Source of the DNA: Dipylidium caninum
Taxonomy: Eukaryota; Platyhelminthes; Cestoda; Cyclophyllidea; Dipylidiidae
Assembly: GCA_017562135.1 (NCBI GenBank)
Contig: QEYB01000266.1
Span: 310,001-374,000, forward strand
DNA length: 64,000 bases
Direction of reading: 5' to 3'
Below, in pieces: positions 1-14,700 of the stretch (positions are counted from its first letter, which is position 1; the number at the start of each line of letters is the position of its first letter). A program made the translations under genes and the position numbers. Below the pieces are notes generated by a model. It was given only the letters and a program-made list of their open reading frames with translations. It was not told the origin of the DNA and ran no database searches.

Positions 1-2706
1 CCCATGTAGAAGAAGAAGAAGGCGGGGGAGGTGGTGGTAGTGGTGGGGGGAGGGGGCTGGAGAGAATGTTGCCCCCCTTCGGGAGCAGAACTCAGACAAA
101 TGGCCCACCGGAAGTAGTTGGATGCTAAATTACGGTGCAACCGGAATGTGAAGGGTCCGACTTGTTTGCCTCGACTTCGCACTGCAAGCCGAGAATTTTT
201 GTGGCCCATGTAGAGAAGACAATGGCTCAGTGAAGGCGGGCGGACAGACTTATAAACGTGTTTTGTGCCGAGGCGCTTTCGACAATCCGCTGCGGTTGAA
301 GCATTAGGCGAAGTGGGCAGAGTGGAAATTCGCCGCCTTACTTCCCAACTCCCACTGCGGAGTGAGGACGGCGTGCTGCCGGGCGAACAGCCTTTCGGTG
401 TTTCCCTGCCGAGTCCGGCGATCAGAGCCATCCGTTGCTGTCGCAAACGAATCGCGAAGAGGGGAGTTGTCCCGTGCAACTGTCACTCCCACATCGCACG
501 AAGTTGTGGTGCGCCTCCCCTCGCCCCGTGGAACATTCGACCCTAGCGTGGCCGGGACGCGTCCGCACAGGCGCCTTCGGTCGGGGCGGCAGGCCTTTAC
601 TGGTCATTTCGCCAGCTCCCTCCGTGTCCAGCTAGTTGGCTATTAATTTGACGGTTAGTGTGCGCTTACCGAGTGAAAGTTTGCAATAGCGGCAGCTTAA
701 TGTGCCCTCTTCCATCTCCCATCGACATGGAACTGCGTTTTATCTGCACAAGGGTCAGGAGGAGGAAAAGAAAGTAGGAGCATCTGTCCCTCGCACCAGG
801 GACTCCATCATCACCCTCCCGCACGTGCACGAGGCACGTTGGGCCGGCCATCTGCGGAGGCCTGCGAGGCTTCGCCTCGGGCCCCTGTTCACCCGTTTTC
901 TGCTCCCGCAACAAGATGATGCCCCGTGCTCGGAGGGGGACTCCCAAAGTGGACAGACAATTTTCTCACAGCGACAACTCAACCCTACCATCGGTGGTCC
1001 TCTAACGACGAGTGAACGGTTACATGGAAGAAAATCTAAGTGTTTGTATTTTTCCTCCTCTCTTCACTACTACGAAACCAACGGCGGACCGGCATAGCGG
1101 GTGACACCAGCCCCGAGACGGAGTGAGTGATTAAAGGCCCTTTTGCGGAGAAATCCCGCGGCGCCTCTACTCCACGCAGTCACATCATCCAGCTGTGTTT
1201 TGTCACCTCAATTTGGGTGAACGGAGTGTGCCTTGGGAGAGGGTCATTGTGGCCAAAATGCGGTTGTGGTGGGGCAGGCAAGCGCCTGCGTTCAGCCCTT
1301 TTCCGTCCTCTGTTTGCCCATTCCGAGCAACGGTGAAGGCAGAGCTGCTAACATCTCGGGCGTGCAGCGCAGGCGAGAGACGCGGTGAAGGAGGAACATA
1401 GGTGCCACTTTTAGCTACACAAGCCTCGCCTTCGCCACAGGTAGACTCGCACGCAGGGGCGTCTAAAGTGTCGTCGCCACCACCGCCACCAAAAAGTGGT
1501 AAACACAGGCTCTGTCAGTACTCCGTTAGTGAATCACACACTTCAAATTGGTCCCTGCCTCTTCACCTTACTGGCGTCCTCTCGTTCGAGACTTTCTTTG
1601 AGATTTCGCCGAGAGGAATGAAGTCGGCTCTGCGACGATAACGGCAATTCATTGTGCACTCGGGCCAGACGGTGAGTGCATGAAGCACTTCCGAGGAGTG
1701 AGAGGTGATATTGGGCGACTGAGAGCGCACGTCCCCTTCTCCTCCTCCTCCTTCGCCGTCAGTGGGGCAGCCAGGCTGCGCATGCGTCTACGGCAGCGCC
1801 TTTGAGGCGGGCGATCGCGACGGGAGACGGCGGGAGCGCGACCGGATCAAGTGACGAGCCGATGATTACGGCGAGTGTCGGGCTGATTCACGAGACGAGA
1901 GTCGGAGGACAGAACCTATACACCCTCTGACGTGTTAGAACAAGTGTCTGGGAGGAGCCAACTTCCCGGAAGGCTACGGGCCTTTGTTTACGCACTGGGT
2001 CACCGTGCCAGCGACATTCGCACTTAGCAGCCGTTGCCTCCGTGCTCGAGGAGCGTGTTTGTTAAGTGCGCCTCCGCGGAAGGTGGTGCGGAAGGTGGTG
2101 CGGAAGGCGGAGACGTGGCGGTGCACGCATGAGTGAGCGTGTAGGAGGAAGTGGTTGGAACAAAAGAGAGGGGTGCCGAGCTAATTTCAAGTGGACGATT
2201 CGACGACACGCAATGCCGATGCGTACACCTCCCGCCTCCGCCGCCTCCAGTCGACTGCCTCCACGGTAACAAATGCACGGTGGTTCATCTCTGTTTTAGG
2301 CCATTCCCCCCACATATGCACCACAGCAGGAGACAAATTTACCACCATCAGACGGATGTGACAATCTTAGCCCGTCTGAGATTGTCTTATATTCACAGCT
2401 TAGCCTCGTGCGAATGCGAGTTGGTGTGCGCAAATGGTAATTAAGTTTTTTGGCCAAAAGCCCTTTCGTTTGCACCAGCATTAGGGCTGTCATTCGTGTG
2501 AAATTTCGCGTTTCATTGGCACAACGGAGACAATTTCGACAGATGCTGCGACCATTCACTGGTCAGACGGTGCACTGTCTGGTGGGCGAAGGGACAGTTT
2601 ACCCTCCGCGTTGGTAGCGAGGGGCAACTGAGGGGCGCTCGGTTCGATTTAAAGGTTGGAATTTGAACGATTTCCTCGAGGGGGAACTGGGGGGTGGCGG
2701 GCTTAC
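1..2706. other. GC-rich stretch without a resolved exon
   Basis: GC-rich sequence lying 3' of the last exon I can place for the minus-strand F-BAR gene. The C1 and RhoGAP exons of that gene would be expected here or beyond the left edge, but I could not pick out a C1 zinc-binding pattern or a RhoGAP arginine finger on the minus strand. The open frames present are short, overlap one another on both strands and have the look of GC-rich chance frames. Most likely intron. Confidence 0.4.
2077..2111. repeat. short tandem repeat, 12-nt unit
   Basis: Three consecutive copies of a 12-nt unit of the form GCGGAAGGTGGT, the last one degenerate. Probably an intronic minisatellite of the F-BAR gene. Confidence 0.75.
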
Positions 2707-5700
2707 ATGAGTCGCGAGTCCCTCCTTCTGCAACTCAATGCCGTTGATGCACTGGATGAGGACGAAACAGGCGTTGTCGTACTCCGCCTCCGCGGCCGCC
2801 TCGAGAGCCGCCAGGTGTGCGGGGTCGGGTTCGGCAGCTGCCGTGGTGGAAGTGGCTCTGGCGGTCTTGGCCACGCGTGCACTGGCCTTCTTGAGGTCGG
2901 GTCGGAAGAGGGTCGAGCCGAACTGGACCAAAGAGGAGAGCACCGTGGTGCTGCCCGATGCCACGGCCTCCGCCTCGCCCTCCGACTCCGAGTCCGAATG
3001 GCGGCCTGCAATAATGGGCACCTGGTAAGTCCGAGCTCCTCCTACCCCTCGCATGCTAACGACTACACCGGCTCTGTGGCCTGCAACTGCGTCGCGCCAA
3101 TCAATGCATGAGCGAGGAATCACAAGGAAGGAATGAGAGTCTGGTGTCGACCAGCCCAGACCCGTCGTCTGGCCGACACCGCTTGCAAGGCGTGGTCGCC
3201 GAAGCAATTACTGAGAGCCGGGACAATGTCATTAGGGGCAATTGTTGAGGCCGTGGGTACTCTGCATTACTTACCGAAGAGGGAAAGCATTGAGCGGGTC
3301 AAACGCATAGCTGTGGAGGAAAGGACGCAAAGGAGGGAAGAGTGAGATGACCTGTCCGGGGAGGGGGGCGAAAGGGCGTGGCGAAGGAGCAGACAAACAA
3401 CTCCAACCATTGTTGGTCATCGTGGACAAGGGGAGCGTGGAGGAAAACCTCCACTCGGACGACGACGACGACGGGCAGTCGGCACAGTCGAGACGCCTCT
3501 CGGCCAGGCCGGACAGCGCCGCCGTCACCAGGTCAGCGCCACGTCGATGTGGTGGCGTGGCCGAGTCATTCAGACACACCGTTGGTGGACGAGGTCGGAG
3601 CTAGTACGTCTGTCCGCCTGTCCGACGGATAAACAAGGCAGTGGGGCATGGGGTGGAGGGTAAACAAAAACCAGGACTACTATCCAAAATGGCGGATTTA
3701 AATGCAGTGCGTTATTAGCGTTTGCAACGTGGGAACACGAAAATGGTAGGTCGGAGGCGAAGTTTAGACTGCGTTTTGTCGGAGAAATGCCACTCACTCT
3801 AAGGGTGGGCCTGAAAACGAAATGGTCTGCTTTATTTTTGTGTTAAAGTGACAGAGAAGTGACCACTTGGCATTTGAGCAGTGGACTGGCAGGAGTATCT
3901 TAATGTCACTTTTGCTGTAAACAAACGTATTTCCTGTCTCCTTCTCCTCCCTCAAATCTCAGGGTTAAGTCTAAGTCAATAGTCGTCGGAGGAGACTGCA
4001 AATGCTCATTTCCACCGCCGGCACTTATAGTCGAGCGGTGAGGTCCGACAAGGAGCTTCCCCGCCCCTCCACGGGCTCAGCACTTGGTGTAGGTCGTGAA
4101 CGCAGGCACAGTCGTAGTTGAAGTGACGACAACCGTGACAAATCATGTCGTTTCCTTGAAAAAAACAACCTACGAAGAAATGTTGACTTCTGCCATTGTC
4201 CCAGCAAAAAGCTGCGCTTGTTTAAGATCTGTCATCGGCTACGATCTTGCTGACACGTCCCTCCAACATCGCTTTTTCCCACCGAAAGGACATCAACACT
4301 GGTCGCTTTCGTCACGGCTGCAGAGGATGATATAACTTAGAGTAGAGGCAATGCTGCATCGCCCTGGAGCCTCCGCTTCGATACGGTGCGTCGTCTGTCT
4401 GGCAGTGCCTTCGTGAGAGCGCGGAGGAAGGTGGCAAAAGGCCCGGTGAGACGCTATTCTCACTCGGTTTTTTGACGGATCTCTGAAACGTCCCCTCCAG
4501 GCCATTTGGGCGCAGAAGGTCCGCGCACAGAATCGCCCTGTGCTCTAAGGAGCAGGACATAATCAGTCCCTCAAGCGACCGATCCTTGAACCCGCGCGAG
4601 GAGTCATCACGCCACTGATTGGAAGAGAGTCGTTAAGGTAGCCCGTGCTCCACTTGGGGTTCGTTGATTCACGGACTTGGAGCATGTGGGTTCCGTGGAT
4701 CTCCACCAGGCAAGCAGACCTGCCAATGAGTCAGGCCTGACGACCGCCTGCCCCCTCTACGTCGTGATGCTACTGTCCGCCGCTGGTGTCCCGACGGCTG
4801 TCCTGCACAGTGTCCCCGTCCGCGCCCGAAGCACCTCGAGCGGGGCGTGTGGGAGGCGAACCAGCAGGAGGCAGACAGGATCGCAAGCGGCACCAGTCGT
4901 TCAGTGGCGGGGAGGAGCGCGGAGGGGCAGGGGGCAGTGCCACCGACTGGTCGACCAGTCGTGACCCACCAGCGGTCGCCGTCGCATCGTGTCTGTGTGA
5001 AAGTCACTCTGGTTGGTTGAAGACCTCGATCAGGCAGCGTTTAAGGCCAAACTGTGCAGAGGCTTGTGCGTTTCCACTTACCATCATTTGCCTCCGACGA
5101 GTCCTTGGAGTAGAGTTGGCGAACCGCGAGACGAATTTCCCAAACGCTGCGTCCCCACTAAAACGGGCAACCAACTTATTGAGGATCGCCCCCTCGACAC
5201 GCATTGCGGAGAGGACGAGAAATGCCTACCGGTCCTTGGTGTTTGCCACGTTATCATGGTAGCCCTCGAACTGGTACTTCTCCAGAATGACATCCGTTCC
5301 GCTTTGAGAGTGCTCCTGCAGGAGCTGGTGGTAAGGCTGGCCGGGGATGTAATTTTGGAACTTCGTCGCGATGTCTTCATACTAAAAGGACACGAAAAGC
5401 GCCAGTTTAAGGGCATTTCTACCGCCTCCGCCGAGAGCTGACCCACAGGCTCTGTAATTAGTCCTAAGAAAACCACTTTTGTGGCGATGCCCAAGACGTG
5501 ACACTACCGTTTGAGGGAAGTCTTTAATCGTCGTGCAAAATATCGGAGTAAGTGACGGCAGTGATGTTGACAGTTGCCCAAACGTGGCTCCCGGAGGCTG
5601 CGGTGGCTGGCAGGTGGGGCGCGACAGGCAGCATTTTTGCAGGCTGTGCTGTCCGCTTAGCCCGGTCAGAAAGGGGAACTCGCCTTTGTTGAGGGGACGG

Positions 5701-8700
5701 CTAAGAAGGGATGATGTCGCGTGGAGGTGCATAAGAGGCAGCTGACGCAGTGGAGTCGGGGCATTGTTAGTTAAATGGTGAAAAGGTTTTCACATAGGCT
5801 TCGGCCATACGCCTCATGACGGAGACTGCGGCGCGCCGGCGAGGAGGGCGTCCCGGTATTCGTCTGGCCTTCAGTTGAACGCCGAGAGGAAAATGGGCCT
5901 GAGTGCCTGGGGCAGATTAATCGCCCCGCCCGAGCACTCGAATCCTCTTTAATTGAAAAAGTCTCGATCGCAGTACAAGGTCCAAGAACGCGATTCCTCC
6001 GTCCAACACTGCTCAGGCCTACGACCAGTCTTTCATTGCGAATGGAGGAGGAGGTGAAGAGAGGAAGGGGAATTGGCCTTGTCGTGTCTACCTAATCATC
6101 GTGAAGGGCTGCCAAACACTGTGTAGCACTCGCAAACTGCGTGGGTGTGTCTCGGAGCCGAGGGGAATCGCCCCGTCAGCGCCCCAAAGGGACTTTCGAG
6201 TGGTCAGCCCATCTCGCCACCAGCCCTAAGCGACGGCACGAGTTGGCCTTCGAAGCAGATGGTGAAGAGTCGCGCAATGAGTGAAGAGCGACTTGATATG
6301 AACGGCGAACCGAAATCGGAGACGGCACGAAAAGGTCCACGGTGGTTTGCTACGATACCATAAACACTCCCCGGCGGTTTCCAGAAGCCTCCTTCTCGCG
6401 CCCTTTAGTGGCCATCAAGAGGAGTATGAGACGTTTAGTCCAATGAAAAAGTTGTCCGCATTTGTCAAGGTGACTTTACACGAGGAAGAGTTTACATTCA
6501 AGGCGGTGCACGTCCTTTCTGACAGACCTTCGCCCCTAAAATACGGCAAAAGGCTGCGCGGACAGGTGGGCGCAGCGAAGTCGGCTGCCTAACGGAGGCG
6601 ACGCCTCGGAAACGGGATCGCGAATGGACTGCGCCGGTCACCGCACTGGTGGAGGGACGAGGGTGTGGTAGAAAAGCCGCCATACGAGGCGTATGGTGCG
6701 CAGAGGGGGGAGAGGGAGTAAAACTCCTTACTTTGCTCAGCATTTTTGTCCTCGTGACGAAGAGGTGACTGATGAGCTCGGCCATCGAATCGCTGACAAC
6801 TTCATCACACTTCGTAACTGTCAGCCTCGTGTCGCAGATTATTTCAACCTTCAGAGGAAGGAAACGAATGAGGAGGAGGAGGGACAAAAGCGGGGGACGG
6901 AGAGAGGCGGGGGGGGGGGTGGAGCTCTCGCCTCCTCGAGTGTCAAGGGAAGAGAGTCGACCGAGCGGAGGAAACCTCACCAGACCTCCCCCCGCGGCGT
7001 AGAAATGTCTTCACAAAAGCGCCGCCTGCAGAGGAGGAGACGGGAGCCGGGTGGTTTCCATCGCTGCCTGAAGGGGGAGGGGATGTCTCACCCTGCTCTT
7101 CTCCAACTCGACGAGCCTCGTGTTCGCCACCTCCACGGACTCTCTGTAGGCGTACATCAGTTCCATCTCCTAAAACACAAATTTTGCGCAAAATCAACAT
7201 GCACAGCCTTTTCACCGTTAGCCATGTGTCTCGTAGAGGTAAAACAGAAAGGGAACGAGGTGCAGTGGGAACGTTTGAAAGCGGACGCTACTCATCTGAA
7301 GGTATTTTCGCCTCAGTTATTTTTTGGCCTTCTTTGGGTCACTAAAAACATTTTGTCCACTATAGTGGCAAAAGTAAGAAGAAGCCGTGAAGGATGAATG
7401 GATTCGCCTCCTCGGGCTTTTTTGCCCTCTCGAGAGAATGGCCGAAGCAGACATCCGCTTCTGCCGCTGTGCTCGGCCGCTCCTACCGCCTGACCAGCAG
7501 CAGCCGGTCGGAAGGTGGTGGCAGGACGGGCGCGGGGCGGTTCTGACCGCCCTCATCGCCCATCCCAGTGGTTCACACGTTGTTCGCAAAGCTGCTGCCG
7601 CTTTGATAAATTTCACTTGTCTTATGAAAGCACGTTAGGCGGTGCTGTCCACCCTGCCGCGCCACAGGAAGACACCTGCGCAACTCTTGCAGCGGACAAC
7701 AGCGGACGACGTACTATGCCCGACTGAGGCCGGCGTGGCGCAGATGTTACCGCAAAGCTATGAACTACGCAGCTTGGTGAACGGAACTTCCGCTGCGTCT
7801 GACCGCACAGCGACGTGTCCGCTCTGGCGTGGCTCGGACCACGTTGGACGGCACTCCCCAGGCCCCCCAGAACCCCGCGGCGACGCGATGTGAACACAGA
7901 ACCCTGATTTGGAAGGGGAGTACGATGCTCGCGGGACGGAATGAGGCGGCGGTAAAGGTGGCGTTGGGGTGACTCCTCTCCCTCGCCCCGGTGGTCAGAA
8001 CGCGGAGCCTAAGGCGATTCAAATCTCGAGATAGTTAGGAGTTGGCCACAGTTTGTCATCCACTGAGGACGCTTCCTTGTTGTTGCATGGGAACTACTGC
8101 CATAGAGAAGTCGCAGTCCCCCTAGGAGACGTTGAAGGTAGCTTGACATCCTCGGCAGTTGAGTGGAAAAAGGACTGTCGTCGGGGCAGTGGCGAGTGGA
8201 GGTGGAAGGCGAGGCAAACAGATGTCGCTCGGATGAGAGCAGGGCAGGCGAGAGTGAATCGAGAAAATTGCTTCGGAAATGGTTAGACAAGAGGTTCAAC
8301 GACACTCTGAGGGATGCACGCGGAAACCCGGGGGTGAAGGTAAATTGGGCCATTTAGACTTGATTGTTCCTAAAATTCGCCCTTTTCAGCCCAGAATCAC
8401 ATCTGCTTTTACCCCGTCGCCACTTTCGATGGACAGGAAAGAAGCCCCGCTACGGGCACGGCGCCCCGAGCGGGATGAGCCGCGGCCGCCGCTGACAGCG
8501 TGGGTCGGCCTGAGGCGGCCAGAAACGGCGGCACGGCTTTAGCCAGTTGGGATTCTCCCTTGACAGGGGAGAGGAGTGAAGCCATTTGATGTTGGCACAA
8601 TAAGTCAGTTTACTGCTACGGTTTGCCTCGTTGTGATGAGGATAAAAAGACCCACTGAGTTGAGTGAGATCATTCGGAGGACGTAGACGGAAGGAGGAAT

Positions 8701-11700
8701 GAAGTGAATGTATGATGCCCGTGGAGATGGCCAGGAGAGGGGACAGTGACGACGCAAATTTATAGAGGAGATCGAGGGGAAGGAAGCGGCGCAACCGCCG
8801 CCGCCGCTGCCCTTCGAGCGGTACGCACGCGCCCCTCGATGCGCCCAGGAGGCGCCCTGGTTTTATAGTCTCTTCGTTATTCGTTTTGGGCGGGCGGGCG
8901 GACGGACGGACGGGCACGCACGCACCTCCCCGTTCCTCCGGGCCTCTAATTGCCCAATCGCCCATCCCCCTACAACACGAAGTGCACAGAGGAAACGCGC
9001 ACAACAGGCGGTCCGGCAATTGATCGAGCATGACGGCGGTGCGGAGAGGAGGGCGCCGGAAACAACCCGAATGGAGGTGCCGTGGCGACGCGATAGAGGC
9101 GGGCGGTGAGGTGCCACGTCGGGAGCTGAGGCACCGCCGAAGGCACCTCGGGTGGAACCAGAGATCAACTCCTTGATAGCAACACACTCGCCGGGGGGGG
9201 GGGCAGACAGAGTCCGTCCACCCCTCTGACGTCTGCACCCAGGAAAGCGCCAGCAGAACCTGACCCGGATCGCCACCGGCCCCGGTGGAAGCGGCTCGAT
9301 GTCGTTCAGTGATTATCGCCGAATGAATACCAGTGACCACGGTGAGGCCTAATTGTGGTGGTGTTCAATGATTTCTCCAGCATAAAACAAAGTATTTCTT
9401 AAAAGCAGTGATTCTCCGTCTATTTGCCTTCTACAGGCGCACATTTTGCGCGAAATGTGATGGTGGCACATTTTGGGACGGCGGTGGCGGTGGCGGAGAG
9501 GGGATGAGGTGAGAATGGAGCGGTGCCGTCGGCGTGGCGATGCAAAAGGAGGGCGAGGATGGTGCAGGCGCATCATTCGCGCCCGGACTCCGTATTCTGA
9601 CGCGGACAGTTTTGACACTCTACGAAGCACTTGGGAGGAAGCACTAATGGCTACTTTTTCTTTTCCCCCCACGCGTCTTCTCCGGGCGCGCACTTCTGGC
9701 TAGTACAACGTGGCTGACAGTTCTAAGTGGACCACGAGGCGCCACCTATTCACCTGATGGCCGCCCCTCGAGGTGTCCGAACGTCCCATCACTTGGACGG
9801 TCTTTTTTCCAGCGATCATTTGCGGCAGAAGTACGGAGGCACCACCCAGTTCCCACCGCCTATCTGCAATGAGACTGGGAAGCCGTGGAAATGCATCTGA
9901 ATTGTAGTACGGCGTAAAGGAAATCTCTCCACGTTCTGCCCCTGAGCGCCTTCCAGGGAGGTCCGAAAGACGCAATCTACGGCTGACTGAGAAAAAACAA
10001 GGAAAGCAGACTGATCCGATGCCAATTTGCCTCATTTCTCACCCGTTCACTGGGGAAAAATTAGTTCATCAGATACAGTGGGCGGTGAAACTGACAAGCT
10101 CGGTCCGCCTCTGCTCGCTCACAGCTCAGCAACGGAGGCCACCGCCTAGCGTCTCGATCTGGGAAATTGAGGTGGTGCGACCCCTTGGTAATATTGGCGC
10201 GCCATGGCTGCCAGCCTCCTTCCTTGGCTTGCTGCGGTGAGCAGCGGAGTGGAGGAGGTTGGTGGGCAGGACGAGCTGAATTTACCGAACACGAGGTGCA
10301 CCAGGCGCCCCGCATCGCTTCGGAGGGAGCCTTCACACGCCACTTGGCGACCTGGTCGAAGCTTCGCTTCGATAGCATCCTGCCCGACGTCCACGCACCT
10401 GATGACGCTGCACGAGGAATTCATTTCCTAAGCAACAGGCCCGCCAGAAAGCCTGAAGACAGTACTGTTGTCGTCTCCACTGGTGCAATTGGGTTATTTG
10501 TGTTTACGGCGGCTCGAGAATCGCAGTTGCCCTTAGAGGACGTGGCGAAGAGCGACAACGAAGTCGGCCTCGTGGGGGGGGGGGGGGGGTGGGGGTGAGC
10601 GGGTCAAGGGTGTCGCCTTACGTCAGCATTCATGAAGTTTTTCCACACCTGCACGGTTGACTTGGCCACGTAGGCGTTCGCGCGGCTGCTGTCACTCGGG
10701 CAGACTCCGCCCTCTCCCCTGTGTACGCCGTCTACGTCTCCCATTGACGTTGGTAGCGTCAGGACTGCAGGCCACCATGCTCAGATAACCGGCCTGGTCG
10801 CAAATCGTCCGAAGAAGTGGCTGCGACAGGTGGTCCTCAAAGAGTCTCTAACAGTGCCAAATGATTCTCCTGTCACCCCAGGAGCTGCCGAGTTGGCCGA
10901 CCAAGGAGGAGCGGGGATTTCGCATCGACTTAAGAGCAAATGCGGTGAATTATTTGTGCATATGTGTCTGTGCGCATGCACCGCCTCCGTGAATGCGGTG
11001 CGCTTCCGAGGCTCTGGCCCGGGCCGTGCGGGGGAGATGTGAACGAACATCCCGCTTGCCCAGCACAAACATCCGCGGCTAACCGTGGGCCAGCGCTATT
11101 TTTGGCTATGAAGACGCAGTTCAGGCACGGGCAGGGAAACGTTAAATGCTATTTCTGCAGTATGTGTTTTTGCTGACGCGAAACGGCACGAAAGCCTGTG
11201 CCCTCAGTTTGTCGCTGCCCCACCCCCGCCGTGCCACGGTCCTTCGCTGTGTGACACCGCACCGCCACACGCCGTCTCGGCTTCCGCTCGCGCCCGACTC
11301 CGGCCAGTTGGCGCGCTGGGGCCGCGTGGTCGCAAGAGGCACCCAAATACGCGAAATGAGCCCATCTACTGCGGTCCTAGGCGGAGGTGCGGACCAGAAC
11401 GTGTCACCGCAGGGTACGTCGGTTGCAAGAATAGAAGAAAATTGTCTTCTTTGGACGGGAAACGATGCTGACTTGTTGTACTCGCCACCGCATTTGATCA
11501 CATCTTAGGACGGATACATTAAGAGTCATGGTTAAACTAGCTCAAGTTATGGATTGCAAATTATGCAATGTCATTGCGAATGCCTGACAGCCTACCTTCT
11601 TGTCATTGTCGCCGAGAAGTTTCTCCAGCCTTTCCACCTTGGCTTTGTGCTTGATGACGGCGTTCATGAGAGCGGGGTCGACGGGCGAAGGAGAGGCGAT

Positions 11701-14700
11701 TGAGGTGGAGGCGGCAGAGACAGAGGAGGCCGAGCCGTCCAAGCCGCTATCTGTCGAGGCAGAAGCTGCTGAGGCAGAGGCGGTGGCGCCGGAAGGAGCT
11801 CCGTTGGTGGGCGGCGAAGACGCCGTTGCCTGTGGGGCAGGTGGAGTAGCGGTAGCCGCGGTCAGAAGATTTGCCTGGCACTCGTCAAGCGTGGCCTGCG
11901 CGGTAGCCAGGTCCTCCCTCAACTTCACACCCGCCTGGCAGCATTTGAAGTAAGCCGACTTCGCCTTGAATAGGGTGCTCTCCGCGTCCACCATGCGCTT
12001 CACGTCGGCCTTCCACTTCGCCTTTAACACCTCGCGCGTTTTCGCGAACTCCGTCCTTTGGCGCTTCAAGACCTACAGTTCAATGCACAGCCCAGTGAAA
12101 GCTCCCTTATCCAAGTCCCAACGCCCTCCTATGCGCTTCAGGTTATTAGGAATCGAGTCGCTTCTCCCGACATTCCATTAAATCTCCTCTCTTGGACAGA
12201 AACGGGGCGAAGCAGCTCCGCCCGCTAAGGCAGGTGTGCCGCCTCCGTCCCCACTTATCCGGCCAACACCGACACAAGCGAGGCCTTGGCCGACTAGGCC
12301 AACTTTGCGAGCTCGCTCCCAATGGACAGGAGGCGAGGGACTCCCGCAGAGCTGTGCGCCGGTGAAGGCCAAACTCAGTCTGCGAGACACAGTCGGGAGG
12401 CCTCGAAAGATGGGTGAAGTTACTACTTAACTGAGGGAAACGCTCTGATGCGGTGCGTCGAGTCAGTGGAGATGCGCTGCTAGGCAAAGCGTTGGCCGAG
12501 GAGAGCCGAGCAGCCCTCCACAAGTGACATTTGGTGAAAATAAGGGGAACCTTAAAGAGAATTTCACGACAAACCTCAATAAGCTCCCGGTATCTCTTCA
12601 TATTGTGCATTTCTGTCTCTTTTGCCTGTTCGACGATCTGCGAAATGGAAAAAAAGGAGGATTTTCACACAACGGTTTGGCAGACCTCAGAGTAGCACAA
12701 GAAGAGGCTGTCGGTGGCAGGAGCGACGGCTCAAGACAGCCATGCTTCGTCGGCCTCCACCCCCCCACGCCAGCATTAGTTCGGCTCGAGTGCGCGGAGA
12801 TCGGAGGTGTTCGCGCAACTAGCAACTCCCAAACGCCTCAACGCTCGACAAGCGTCTGACGACGTCGTGGGCGAACTGCCAAGAAGCAAGGCGACATGAA
12901 CGGATGCTGTGTGGCGGTGAATGGGAGCAGTGGGGAAGGAGCCAGGCCGTTACAATGACTGGATTCGGCACTGAGTGAGGCGAAAGGAACACCCACCAGG
13001 TCAGAAGCGAGAGGAAAGCACGTGGCGTCATCATTTTGCCGCTGCCGCGGCATTCTTACCTCGGTGGAAGCACTAAGCTGTACGACTACCCACATGGGGC
13101 AGTAAAGTCGTCGACTCCATCTACGTGAGTGTGTGTCGACGCAAAGAAAGGACCCTGTAGACGATGGACTCAGAAGGAAAGTTGCAATGTGGCCCCGAAA
13201 CCACCGCGATGTGCCCCCGACACCGCCAACTCGTTCTAAAAGCCACTGAAGGCAGGTTGCTCTGCTGGTTCACGCCCGAAAAACTCCTTCCCCGTCCCAC
13301 CCACTCCGGCTGTCGGTTCGGGCCAATGGCGACGCCGAGACCGCATGGCCTCGGGCTCTTCGCAGTTCATGCCCACTCACAACCTCACCGCCACGAAGAT
13401 CTGCCCGCCATACCTCGAATGCACAGTGGCATTAGACCTTTTCCTTTTTTCAACACAAACACGGTGCGCATTTGAGATGACTCTCCACTCAGCCCAACGT
13501 TTGAGAATGTCCCGGTCACTACCAAGATAGATTCGAGGCTGAATGGGAGCATGTCGAGGATGTGTGAGACAGCCCTTCGTGTTCCCATGACCCGGTGGTG
13601 CTTGGTCCACTGCCGAATTACCAGCGGTGAAGTCGGTTCCATTCAAACTGACAGACTCGGCGGGGCGTCAGTCCAACCTGGCCATGAGGGGAGACTTGCG
13701 GCGGCCATTCTCCTCGGACATGGCCTCGCTCCTTCAACTAATGGTGCATTTGTGTGACATTCTTTTTTTTTAGTGAAGGCCTCTAGGTGGATTAAAGTTT
13801 TCGCCTGCAGGGCGTCGAGCCAAGAGAGGCTGGTGGTAGATGGAGGGTGATTTTTCTGCTGCTCTTTAAAATCATGTGAGACGATGTGATTGCGCACACT
13901 CTTCGTACTTCACTTAAGCAGTGAAGGAGAATGGAGGCTGAGTTTGGAGGTCGATTGGAGTTTGGAGGTCGATTGGAGAGTGCCGTCAAGTCACTCGTGG
14001 CAGCTGAGACATTCGCCTCCTTTCGCTCACCCACCTCCCAGCGACATGCTTTCCATCCATGCCGACACGGTGAGGAGAATCGGATCCGCATCCTCGGACC
14101 TAAAAGAGTGTCCCTCCTTACCGGTGCCTCCCATTTCATATCAATACGAGCAATCTGCCCCACGTTCACATTGGGATCTTTGCAAAAACACAACAGAAGA
14201 ACATCTAAATATTCTTTGACCGCAGACGAGCTTATTGAGACGAGTGTGTTTCTAAAACTTTCAGAAACACATTGCCCAAATCGGAGACGCATGCGCTATC
14301 GAGTGAACTTGACCCCACTTATCCTTCGCTTTAGGCTGGAAGGGAAAGGCGGTAGAGGCAGACGTACCAAACGACTGAATTGTGTAATTTCTTCCGCCAT
14401 CGGGGCTTCTGGCTACAATGAAACGCGTTAGTGAGGAATTCGAAGCCCACCGTGGCAGTAATGCTCGTAATGAGGCCCTGGAACACCTTGGACGTGGTTC
14501 GCATGCAGTCGTTTTCTACAAGAACAAAAAGGCAGTGGTTTTTAGTCCTCCTCTGACCAAATTCCACTTTGTCTTGACTGCTAGCCAGATGCTCAGGAAG
14601 TTGTTGCAGTGGGATGAAACGGAGTCCATGATCCCGTGCCCCACTACTTGCATAATTTTTGCTTGTCATGGCTGTCATTGACGAGGAAATTGTGTAGCAC

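Noticed and set aside
2656..3111. A 151-codon plus-strand frame
   Set aside because: Shadow of the minus-strand exon 2707-3021, which has clean splice borders and a more ordinary protein composition.
8450..9340. A 296-codon minus-strand frame in the GC-rich left part
   Set aside because: Arg/Pro/Ser/Cys-rich with no helix, domain or splice fit to the F-BAR gene; a chance frame in GC-rich intron containing simple repeats.
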